Source of the DNA: Ignavibacteria bacterium
GTDB lineage: Bacteria; Bacteroidota; Ignavibacteria; Kapaibacteriales; Kapaibacteriaceae
Assembly (NCBI GenBank): GCA_013204605.1
Contig: JABMNI010000019.1
Coordinates: 1-45,818 of the forward strand
DNA length: 45,818 nucleotides
Direction: 5' to 3'
The notes under the pieces: generated by a model
Seen by the model: the letters and a program-made list of their open reading frames with translations, nothing else
The model's database searches: none
What the model was told of the DNA's origin: nothing
Program-made: the position numbers and the translations under genes
Shown here: piece by piece, positions 1 through 8,172 of the stretch
Numbering within the stretch: position 1 is the first letter of the stretch
Layout: the number at the start of each line of letters is the position of its first letter

Positions 1-15
1 CAAGGCAACAAAAAC

Positions 16-45
16 TTGACGACGCACGCAAAAATCGTATACTTG
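16..45 (+). promoter_or_regulatory. Promoter, TTG-N19-TAnnTTTG type
   Basis: TTGACG at 16-21 and TATACT at 38-43 are separated by 16 bases. Read as a Bacteroidota-type promoter this is TTG (16-18), a 19-base spacer, then TATACTTG (38-45), one base off TAnnTTTG. It points at the gene starting at 153 and would leave a leader of about 100 bases, in which I see nothing else. Activity is inferred from sequence only. Confidence 0.5.
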
Positions 46-152
46 TAAACAACAATATTTTAAACTCAGGTCACACCGAAAATTTGATTAATTCCAATTC
101 CGTTTTGTCCTATTTGACCTGAAGCACTACAAGAAGAGATTCGAGTTATGTA

Positions 153-977
153 ATGCGATACGACCTTGCGGTAGGTACAAGTTATTTGTATGACGTAATG
201 TCAGACCAACACGTTGTGAAAAACTCTGCAGTACGCCTGCAAACAAATCTAGCGATTGATGTTGTGGGATTGGATGCACGTGATAATTTCAAAATTAAAC
301 TTCGCGTCCGTGGCGACACCGTAAAGGACGAAGAAGGCAAGAACGTATACAAGCCCGCTGGTACAATGGATTTTAGTGGGCACAGACTCTTTTCGGATGC
401 CGGTAGATATAACGCAGCGCTTGATGCGCTTGGAAGAGTAATTTTGGGACAGAGTGTAATTGATGGTCCTGAAGCGCAACTTGAAATCCAAACTCAGTTC
501 GAACGGACTACCGATATCTCCGTTGCTGAGGCTGAAGGAACTAATAGTTCAACAATGTTGAATTTTACTGTTCCATCTTTGCCATTCCACACTTCACTTG
601 AAATAGGGAAACAGTATTTCGATACTACGTTTGTACCTTCTAGAGTGATTGACCTTCCAATATCATATGGTCCAGAAGCTAAGACCAAGCGAAACGAATT
701 TGTAGACAGTATTTTTAGAGCTTTTGTACTCGACTCAGTTGTTACTAGCGGTGCAAGCTCTGTTGGATACATGACAATTCATAGCAATAGGCATAATAGG
801 TTTGGAGCACGATTCACAAGCAGTTCTAAGATCAAACGCAATCTGCGCACGGGCATGGTAATAAACCTGTCGGAAACGTGCTATCGAGTTACCTCCATGG
901 GTCCTGAGTTGGAATATAGCGCCTCTGCCACGTTAACAGGAACTTCTCAACTCGCACCAACAAAAAGAAAACAGTAG
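153..977 (+). CDS. Conserved-looking hypothetical protein
   Basis: A 274-residue protein that I do not recognise with confidence. It has no signal peptide or membrane segment. It looks beta-rich, with alternating hydrophobic strands such as FKIKLRVRG near residue 47 and YMTIHSNRHNRFG near 206. The N-terminal part (YDLAVGTSYLYDVMSDQ) faintly resembles the start of DUF6263-like proteins of Bacteroidota; that is a guess. ATG 153 is the first possible start because an in-frame stop lies at 120-122. The stop is only 5 bases from the stop of the convergent kgd gene. A promoter lies at 16-45. Confidence 0.6.
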   Translation: MRYDLAVGTSYLYDVMSDQHVVKNSAVRLQTNLAIDVVGLDARDNFKIKLRVRGDTVKDEEGKNVYKPAGTMDFSGHRLFSDAGRYNAALDALGRVILGQSVIDGPEAQLEIQTQFERTTDISVAEAEGTNSSTMLNFTVPSLPFHTSLEIGKQYFDTTFVPSRVIDLPISYGPEAKTKRNEFVDSIFRAFVLDSVVTSGASSVGYMTIHSNRHNRFGARFTSSSKIKRNLRTGMVINLSETCYRVTSMGPELEYSASATLTGTSQLAPTKRKQ

Positions 978-982
978 CGTTG

Positions 983-3900
983 TTATTTCAAAGCATCTAC
1001 AAGCAAGGCGTTCTGTTCCATTTCATGCAGTTTACCTGATCCTGTAGCGGGACTGGCCGCAGCTGAACGTCCGGCATAGCGAAGTGTTTGACCAGGCATC
1101 AGTATATTTTGAATGTTAGGTTGAACTGTGTACCAAGCTCCCATGTTGTGAGGCTCTTCTTGACACCAAACAACCTCCTTGCAATTCACAAAAACAGACA
1201 AAATCTCTTCCATCAATTTTGAATGGAACGGGTAGATTTGCTCCAATCGTATCAACGCAGTATCCGTCAATCCTAACTCCTGCCGCATCTTCTGCAATTC
1301 GAAGTATACCTTTCCGGTCGAGATAACAATTCGCTTTACGTCTTTCACAGATGTGATAGAATCGTCCTGCAGTACCTCCTGATATTTACCAGTTGTCAAA
1401 TCTTCAACAGTCGACGACAAAATCCTCAGATATCCTTTCGGCGTCATTATAACTAATGGTTTACGCCATTCCGCTTTAACCTGTCTTCGAATTGCATGAA
1501 AATAATTCGCCGGCGAAGTAAAGTTGCAAACAATCATATTGTCCTGCGCACACATTTGTAAGAACCGCTCTAAACGAGCGCTGGAGTGTTCCGGACCCTG
1601 TCCGTCATATCCATGCGGCAGCAACAAAGTAATATTAGACCGCTGACCCCATTTTTCTTCAGCACTTGATACAAACTGGTCAAGAACGATTTGCGCCCCG
1701 TTCACAAAGTCACCAAATTGCGCCTCCCAAATCGTCAGACCACCTTTTGCAATTGTGCTATACCCGTACTCAAATCCTAGTACAGCATATTCACTTAACG
1801 GCGAATCGTATATATGGAAAGCCCCTTTACCATCAGCCATTCTACTAATAGGAATCATTCGTCGCTCATTTACAATGTCATTCTGTACAGCTTGCCGGTG
1901 ATTGAACGTGCCGCGTCCAGTGTCTTGACCCGTAATTCTAACAACGTGACCATCGTTTATCAAGGAAGAAAACGCCAATGCTTCGGCAATACCCCATTGT
2001 GCCAAGCCTTCGGCAAACTGAGCCTGACGCTTTGTAACTTCCGAGTGGACTTTGGGATGAATTGAGAAACCTTCGGGCACGTAGCTGAGCTGCTCAACAT
2101 ATTTCGAAAGTTTCGAGAGTGACACCTTTGTCTCGTACTGTTCAAACATGTCATACTCTAGCCGACTAACATTTGTAACATGCTCACCACCGCCGCGATT
2201 ATCGTACGCGTTTTGTAGTACCAGTTGTTCTTGATCTATTATCGAGTTTACCCCTTCGGTAGTCAAAACTTTTTCGGCTACTAACCTTTGTCCATACAGT
2301 TTTCTGACCGGCTTCATTTGCTTGATTCGCTTATACAACAGTGGTTGCGTAGCCGTTGGATCGTCTTGTTCGTTGTGACCGTATTTACGGTAACAATACA
2401 TATCGATCACCACATCGTCTTTAAACGCCTCTCTATACGCAAACGCGAATTCTGTGGCAGCTCTACAGGCTTCTGGATCGTCTCCGTTCACGTGCAAAAT
2501 TGGTACTTGGAGCATTTTTGCAATGCCAGTGGAATAATGCGTGGATCTTGAATCCTCAGGCGAGGTAGTAAAACCAATTTGATTATTAATTACAATGTGG
2601 ATAGTGCCGCCAGTAGAATACCCGCGCAAACGAGCCAAGTTTAGCGTCTCCATTACTACACCCTGGCCGGCAAAAGCCGCGTCACCATGTATCAAAATCG
2701 GCAGCACTTGCGAATGCGTTGCGTCTTCAATCTCATCTTGCAACGCCCTAGCAATTCCCTCAACCACGGGGTTTACCGCTTCAAGATGACTCGGATTTGG
2801 CGCGAGAAACATTGCAATTCGATTGTTAGATCTTGAAACATACGTTCCGCGAGCACCAAGATGATATTTCACATCGCCCGATCCCTGATAACTTTCCGGA
2901 TCAAACACTCCTTCAAATTCCTTGAATAATTTTTCAAGGGGCTTTCCAATCATGTTAACTAGAACGTTTAGTCTGCCGCGATGGGCCATGCCTAAAACCA
3001 CTCCTTGCAAGCCCGTTTCCGCAGCTTGTTCAAGTACGTGGTCCAAAATAATCAGGGCCGACTCTCCGCCCTCTATCGAAAATCTTTTTGCGCCTAAAAA
3101 TCTGGTTTGCAAAAAGTTCTCTAATAAATCTGCACGAGTTAATTTCTTAAACGTGTCAATCTTGACTTCTTCACTTGTGTTGACTTTTAGGTGAGTTTTT
3201 TCAGCGTACTTTCTTACCCATTCTTTTTTATCCGGGTCTTGTATATGCATGAATTCAAGACCGATCTGATCGCAATACGTATCTCTTAGCATGTCAACAA
3301 TGTCACGTAATGTGGCTCGAGTAACTCCCCCTAAGCCCCCTGTATCGAATTCCCTGTCTAGGTCCCAAATTGTAAAGCCGTAATGAGCCGGTTCTAGTTC
3401 AGGATAGTGATACGCTTCTAGTCCGAGTGGATTAACGTCGGCAAGTAAATGACCCCGCACTCGATAGGCGTGGATCATTTGAATGAGACGAACTTCCTTG
3501 TCTATTTCGTTGTGAACATTTTGAGGGTTGAACGGGTTCTTGCCCTTCTCAACCGTCCACCGAACTGGGTTGTACGGAATTTCAAATGCAGCGTAAATAA
3601 TGTCGTAAAACCTATGCTCACCCAAAAGGTATTGCGCCAGAGTTTGTAAGAACTCTCCCGATTCGGCACCCTGGATAATACGGTGATCATAGGTCGACGT
3701 TAGCGTAACAACCTTTGATACCGAAAGCATTGAAAGCACATCGGGCATCATTGCCTGAAACTCCGCCGGATAGTCTATGGAGCCTGCAGCGATTATAGTT
3801 CCCTGACCTTCCATTAGGCGCGGGACAGACATTACGGTACCAATCATTCCGGGGTTCGTAAGCGTTACTGTGGCGCCGGACAAATCATCGGGCGTTAGTT

Positions 3901-4576
3901 TATTCTTGCGAGCTTTGTCAATAAGATTGTCGTACGCTGTTACAAATTCAGCGAAGTTTAACGTGTTGGCGTTCTTGATTGAAGGAACTAGAAGTATTCG
4001 ACTTCCATCCTTGCGAATAGTGTCTACCGCAAGTCCTAAGTTCACCCTACCGCGTTGTACCTTTACATGAACACCGTCATGGAAACCGTATGTGTTATTC
4101 AAGTTTGGAAACTTGTCAAGCGCCTTAACTATAGACCACGCCAGGATATGCGTAAAGCTCAATTTCTTTTGGCGTCTTCGGGCCATAACAGAATTTAAGA
4201 TTCGACGATTTTCCTCGAGGGCTTTTACAGGAACCACTCGCGCCGAAGTTGCCGTAGGAACATTCAACGAATGTTGCATATTCTCGGCTATCAAACTACC
4301 AATCGACGACAACGGAATCAACTCATCGCCATCTAAGACCGAGGGCATGCGTGTGGATTCAGAAACAGACTCACGTTGCGGAGCCGCGGTAATACTATTG
4401 CTGGCAAGAACGTTTCCAACAGTTGCAGAAGCTGGCTTGCTTTCCTTGCCTATTCCCGTGGGATTTTCAGGAGTGTAGGTTTTGAAAAACGAATGCCATT
4501 CGGTCGAAACAGAATCAGGGTCGCGCAGATACTCGAAATACAATTCATCAATATATGCGCTGTTCATCGACATCAT
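983..4576 (-). CDS. kgd: Multifunctional 2-oxoglutarate dehydrogenase (fused E2 acyltransferase-E1)
   Basis: A 1197-residue TCA-cycle enzyme of the mycobacterial KGD type, which decarboxylates 2-oxoglutarate with thiamine diphosphate and carries a succinyltransferase domain on the same chain. In order: a short N-terminal OGDH segment (DELYFEYLRDPDSVSTEWHSFF, cited as residues 11-32 by key positions Y, F, W); a linker; an E2 catalytic domain at about 95-320 with the acyltransferase motif DHRIIQG near 296; the E1 region from about 370, with the TPP motif GDAAFAGQG near 630 and HNEQDDP downstream; and a C-terminal transketolase-like part ending near 1190. There is no lipoyl domain, as in the KGD family. 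It is the last gene of the comEC-pgeF-kgd group, 59 bases after pgeF. ATGs at 4576, 4573 and 4567 are all possible starts and no clear Shine-Dalgarno chooses between them. Confidence 0.93.
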   Translation of the reverse strand: MMSMNSAYIDELYFEYLRDPDSVSTEWHSFFKTYTPENPTGIGKESKPASATVGNVLASNSITAAPQRESVSESTRMPSVLDGDELIPLSSIGSLIAENMQHSLNVPTATSARVVPVKALEENRRILNSVMARRRQKKLSFTHILAWSIVKALDKFPNLNNTYGFHDGVHVKVQRGRVNLGLAVDTIRKDGSRILLVPSIKNANTLNFAEFVTAYDNLIDKARKNKLTPDDLSGATVTLTNPGMIGTVMSVPRLMEGQGTIIAAGSIDYPAEFQAMMPDVLSMLSVSKVVTLTSTYDHRIIQGAESGEFLQTLAQYLLGEHRFYDIIYAAFEIPYNPVRWTVEKGKNPFNPQNVHNEIDKEVRLIQMIHAYRVRGHLLADVNPLGLEAYHYPELEPAHYGFTIWDLDREFDTGGLGGVTRATLRDIVDMLRDTYCDQIGLEFMHIQDPDKKEWVRKYAEKTHLKVNTSEEVKIDTFKKLTRADLLENFLQTRFLGAKRFSIEGGESALIILDHVLEQAAETGLQGVVLGMAHRGRLNVLVNMIGKPLEKLFKEFEGVFDPESYQGSGDVKYHLGARGTYVSRSNNRIAMFLAPNPSHLEAVNPVVEGIARALQDEIEDATHSQVLPILIHGDAAFAGQGVVMETLNLARLRGYSTGGTIHIVINNQIGFTTSPEDSRSTHYSTGIAKMLQVPILHVNGDDPEACRAATEFAFAYREAFKDDVVIDMYCYRKYGHNEQDDPTATQPLLYKRIKQMKPVRKLYGQRLVAEKVLTTEGVNSIIDQEQLVLQNAYDNRGGGEHVTNVSRLEYDMFEQYETKVSLSKLSKYVEQLSYVPEGFSIHPKVHSEVTKRQAQFAEGLAQWGIAEALAFSSLINDGHVVRITGQDTGRGTFNHRQAVQNDIVNERRMIPISRMADGKGAFHIYDSPLSEYAVLGFEYGYSTIAKGGLTIWEAQFGDFVNGAQIVLDQFVSSAEEKWGQRSNITLLLPHGYDGQGPEHSSARLERFLQMCAQDNMIVCNFTSPANYFHAIRRQVKAEWRKPLVIMTPKGYLRILSSTVEDLTTGKYQEVLQDDSITSVKDVKRIVISTGKVYFELQKMRQELGLTDTALIRLEQIYPFHSKLMEEILSVFVNCKEVVWCQEEPHNMGAWYTVQPNIQNILMPGQTLRYAGRSAAASPATGSGKLHEMEQNALLVDALK

Positions 4577-4635
4577 AGGGAGGTACTTTTTCTAGTTGTA
4601 GACATAGCTGACAAAATTACGGATAATTCAGGTGA

Positions 4636-5379
4636 TCAATGGCGAAGACCAATGTACGCCAATCCCCTACCCGCTTGCCCTGAATCTCGCCGGTGCGAGT
4701 GAAAATCCAAATCGCAAATAGTACACGATTCACTGACCACAATCGAAGTTTTTGACAGCCCTATTTCAGTCAGCTGCTGGTGGATTGCCTGATTATTGCT
4801 AAACATCCATTTATCCGTTTTCCCATTTACAGGCACGCAATGTTCTACAAAATGTTGCGCAACGTCGAGGCCCACTTCATAGCAGCATGAATGCGCAGAG
4901 GGGCCAATAAACGCCAACAGTTGACCTACGTTACATCCAAACTCAACCTTCATTATGCCAACTGCTCTACTGCAAATATTCAGTAGCGATCCCCTCCAAC
5001 CACTATGCACCGCAGCAACTACGTTTCTCACCGGATCATAAAGTAACACCGGTGCACAATCTGCAACTCGCACTCCAATAATAATTCCCGGTACGGCGGT
5101 AACCATTGCATCTGCCTCGGTAGCCACAAAGCCCCTTTCAACAATTGCTACCTCGGTACCGTGCACCTGACGTACAACGTGAATTGAATTTCGGCCGACA
5201 TTTAAGAATTCTGAAAGTCGGTCGAAGCTTTCTTCCACCTGCGCTGGAGTAGATGCCGCAGAATTTGCGAACGTCATTCCGGGTGCGGAAAAAGTATGTA
5301 GATTTCTGCAAGTAACGCCACTAATAATTTCCTTTCGATTAAATGCACTAACTACCTTTATCATCGATGATTCGGACAT
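4636..5379 (-). CDS. pgeF: Peptidoglycan editing factor PgeF / YfiH (polyphenol oxidase family)
   Basis: A 247-residue member of the YfiH/COG1496 family, a Cu/Zn-binding laccase-like fold. In E. coli it acts as a purine-nucleoside/muropeptide-related editing enzyme in the cytoplasm. Visible family motifs are QVHGTEV near 63, VRVADCAPVLLYDP near 105, AAVHSGWRG near 121 (metal-ligand His), a Cys/His region SAHSCCYEVG, and a C-terminal CDLDFHSHRRDSGQAGR. Length is normal for the family. The start overlaps the 3' end of comEC by 32 bases; an internal ATG at codon 6 would reduce this to 17. It is co-directional with comEC and kgd, suggesting one transcript. Confidence 0.9.
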   Translation of the reverse strand: MSESSMIKVVSAFNRKEIISGVTCRNLHTFSAPGMTFANSAASTPAQVEESFDRLSEFLNVGRNSIHVVRQVHGTEVAIVERGFVATEADAMVTAVPGIIIGVRVADCAPVLLYDPVRNVVAAVHSGWRGSLLNICSRAVGIMKVEFGCNVGQLLAFIGPSAHSCCYEVGLDVAQHFVEHCVPVNGKTDKWMFSNNQAIHQQLTEIGLSKTSIVVSESCTICDLDFHSHRRDSGQAGRGLAYIGLRH

Positions 5380-6913
5380 TGAGAAATCCTTTTTTGTTTA
5401 CAAGAATTACTGTGATGTTCTTCTTGCTGCCATGTACCTTCATTTTGATTCCGTTTTGAATATAGCCACTTTGAATTGAAGGAACCGTTGCTGGTAGCAA
5501 AACTGCTGTCCAGGCTATATACGTAATACATAGTAGCAGCCGAAACATCAGTTGCGTCCAAGTTTTCGATATCAACGGCCACAAGCCCAATAGCGTCATT
5601 CCGAATGCCATTAAGAGCGTGTAGTTTCCTAGTTCAACAGGATTAACGCCGGCAGATACATTGGCTACATCGTTGGCACAGCGCAAACAGGTTTGAGCGG
5701 CAAAGCCAATTCCACCTGCTATGTATGGAACTAGGGGTGCGAAAAAAACGGTGCTGAGGCTGAGAATCATTCCAAGCGATAACAGCGGTACAACCACTAA
5801 ATTGGCCGCCGGGCTCACCACGCTCACAATCCCAAACAAGTAAGCAATAGGTACTACGGTTCCTACTGTAGCGGCAATATTTACTGACAGCGCGTCGTGG
5901 AAGTATCGGGCTGATGTAGATTTTTTAAAAGCACATCGGTCAAATAGTGCGGACCACTGCGGAGTAAGAATGAGTATCGCAGCCGTAGCACTTACTGACA
6001 ATACAAATCCTGGCGTCAGCAACGTATCTGTCTGAAAAACTAGGACCACCACAACAACTGCTGCCAAAATATTCAGCAGATCAACCGATCGTTCCCTTCG
6101 AAGTCCAAACACCGCAGCCGATGCCATAAGTGCCGCCCGCACCGATGCTGCCGGCATGTTTGATATCCACACGTATATCCAAAGTGCTACAAGAAATATC
6201 ATAATTTTTATCCAGCTCCTTGGAGGACCTCCCAGTAAAACAACCACCACCAAGGCCACAAGCGCAACGTGCGATCCACTCACCGAGAACATGTGCGCTG
6301 TACCACTCAAACTATACCAATGGTTTTGTTGCGCAGTGAGACGCGCTTTGTCGCCAATCAAAACCGCCATAGCAATAGGTGAGTATTCTGTACCAACAAA
6401 TCGGTCCAGTTGTGCCTCAATCCAACCGCAAATTTGTTTCCTCGTGCGCGAAACCAGTCCTGGTAACTCTTGAATCGCAATGTCCCTACCAAAACATCTT
6501 CCAACCAAGGTTGCACCCACGGCCGACGCATATTTTTCCTCATTGAATTCTCCGGCAATTGGCGGCGGATCAGGTTTTCTTGCTAAAATATTGGCAACAA
6601 CTCTGCATCCGGTCATATCCACTTCTAGGTGTTTTGTGCTATCGCGCTTGCCAAACGTGGTTTCGGAAACCCGCAGTAATACCGTCGTTTCATCCGCGGG
6701 AAGCCCCTTTACATGAATTTCTCCGTCAACAACTAACACCATTCCAGCTTTGTTCAGTGTCTGTTTGACTACTCTGCCGCATAGGCGCGCTGAACGCTCC
6801 CTGTGGATTGATAGGGGGCTTTGGGCTAGCTCAGGGGATGCAGTGTGGTTTTGCGTTATCCAATGGATGCTAAGGAGTAGGGCTGCTATAATTACGAAGG
6901 GGCGACGTTTCAT
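5348..6913 (-). CDS. comEC: ComEC/Rec2-family competence membrane protein (short form)
   Basis: A 521-residue polytopic membrane protein. ComEC forms the inner-membrane channel that passes single-stranded DNA during natural transformation. An N-terminal helix (FVIIAALLLSIHW) is followed by a soluble beta-rich DUF4131-like region (about 30-170). The competence domain follows, with the signature HMFSVSGSHVALVALV near 212 and about eight hydrophobic helices to residue 485. It ends soon afterwards with a short beta tail (KKNITVILVNKKG), so the C-terminal metallo-beta-lactamase-like nuclease domain found in many ComEC proteins is absent. It is divergent from recA across 158 bases. Two copies of the repeated G4 word (6702 exact, 6813 with five Gs) lie inside it. 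Confidence 0.88.
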   Translation of the reverse strand: MKRRPFVIIAALLLSIHWITQNHTASPELAQSPLSIHRERSARLCGRVVKQTLNKAGMVLVVDGEIHVKGLPADETTVLLRVSETTFGKRDSTKHLEVDMTGCRVVANILARKPDPPPIAGEFNEEKYASAVGATLVGRCFGRDIAIQELPGLVSRTRKQICGWIEAQLDRFVGTEYSPIAMAVLIGDKARLTAQQNHWYSLSGTAHMFSVSGSHVALVALVVVVLLGGPPRSWIKIMIFLVALWIYVWISNMPAASVRAALMASAAVFGLRRERSVDLLNILAAVVVVVLVFQTDTLLTPGFVLSVSATAAILILTPQWSALFDRCAFKKSTSARYFHDALSVNIAATVGTVVPIAYLFGIVSVVSPAANLVVVPLLSLGMILSLSTVFFAPLVPYIAGGIGFAAQTCLRCANDVANVSAGVNPVELGNYTLLMAFGMTLLGLWPLISKTWTQLMFRLLLCITYIAWTAVLLPATVPSIQSGYIQNGIKMKVHGSKKNITVILVNKKGFLNVRIIDDKGS

Positions 6914-7071
6914 TTAGCCCCAGTGGGAGTTGAACGGCAAAGTGTGACAAGTTGGTGTTGATAACTTGATTCGGGTCAATGCCCATAGAGTCGGTAATTT
7001 TCGGGTTGTGTCACGTTTTCATCGTCAACCAGCACGAGTGACATATACCCCAAAAACTTAAGGAATTCGAG

Positions 7072-8154
7072 ATGAGTACAGAAGCAAAAACTTCAAAAGC
7101 GGAAAGCAAAAATAGCAGCGCTGGAGAACCGAAAATTGATGCAGCGAAAATGAAAGCTGCTCAATTGGCGATTGAGCAAATTGAAAAGGCACATGGTAAG
7201 GGATCGATAATGCGTTTGAGTGACGAGAACGTTGCAAACGTTGAAGCGATTTCGACCGGATGTTTATCACTTGATGCCGCTATTGGCATAGGCGGAGTGC
7301 CGCGAGGTCGAATTGTGGAAATTTATGGTCCGGAGTCTTCAGGAAAGACAACAGTTTGTTTGCAAGTCATAGCCGAAGCACAACGTTCAGGTGGACTTGC
7401 CGCCTTTGTTGATACTGAGCATGCACTTGACATTCAGTATGCACAGCGTTTGGGTGTTGACCTAAATAATTTGCTTTTGTCTCAGCCCGAATTTGGTGAG
7501 CAAGCGTTGGAAATTGTTGAGACGCTGGTGCGATCTGGAGCAATTGACGTAGTTATTATTGACTCGGTGGCAGCTCTTACTCCGCGTGCGGAAATCGAGG
7601 GTGATATGGGCGACGCACAAATGGGCTCGCAGGCGCGTTTGATGAGTCAGGGTATGCGGAAATTGAATGCAGCAATTGGAAGGTCTAACACTACAGTAAT
7701 CTTTACCAATCAACTGCGGTCGAAGATTGGTGTTGTGTATGGAAATCCCGAAACCACTACCGGTGGTAATGCACTGAAGTACTACGCATCAGTGAGAATC
7801 GACGTTCGGCGTAAAGATGTAATTAAAGACGGAACGGAAATTATCGGAAACCGCGTTCGAGCAAAAATTGTTAAAAACAAGGTTGCTCCCCCATTCCGCG
7901 AAGCCGAGTTTGACATTTTGTATAACGAAGGCATTTCTCGACTTGGAGACATGATTGATATCGCCGTAGAGCATTCAGTTATTGCTAAGTCTGGGTCTTG
8001 GTTTACGTTCAAAGAGGAACGAGTTCAAGGTAGAGATGGAATGCGTAAGCTAATTTCTGAGAGTCCAGCACTAATGGCAGAGCTTGAAGCCGAAGTGAAA
8101 AATATTCTTCACATTCCGTCAAAGAGCTCGGGCTCCAAAAACGGCAAGGCTTAA
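7072..8154 (+). CDS. recA: Recombinase RecA
   Basis: A 360-residue RecA, the ATP-dependent strand-exchange protein for recombination, SOS induction and transformation. A short charged N-terminal tail (first 25 residues) precedes the core. Walker A GPESSGKT lies near residue 86, [21 protein letters not shown] near 158 contains Walker B (cited by its VIIDS), and the RecA signature is [14 protein letters not shown] near 235. AAGGA ends about seven bases before ATG 7072, a good ribosome site. No clear LexA-type box was recognised upstream. A frame encoding RecX follows 18 bases downstream. Confidence 0.98.
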   Translation: MSTEAKTSKAESKNSSAGEPKIDAAKMKAAQLAIEQIEKAHGKGSIMRLSDENVANVEAISTGCLSLDAAIGIGGVPRGRIVEIYGPESSGKTTVCLQVIAEAQRSGGLAAFVDTEHALDIQYAQRLGVDLNNLLLSQPEFGEQALEIVETLVRSGAIDVVIIDSVAALTPRAEIEGDMGDAQMGSQARLMSQGMRKLNAAIGRSNTTVIFTNQLRSKIGVVYGNPETTTGGNALKYYASVRIDVRRKDVIKDGTEIIGNRVRAKIVKNKVAPPFREAEFDILYNEGISRLGDMIDIAVEHSVIAKSGSWFTFKEERVQGRDGMRKLISESPALMAELEAEVKNILHIPSKSSGSKNGKA

Positions 8155-8172
8155 TTCTTTAGCCTCACGATC

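Noticed and set aside
6914-7071. LexA/SOS box in the recA-comEC intergenic region
   Set aside because: I could not find a convincing inverted operator; several weak promoter-like stretches are present but none meets the TTG-N19-TAnnTTTG pattern.
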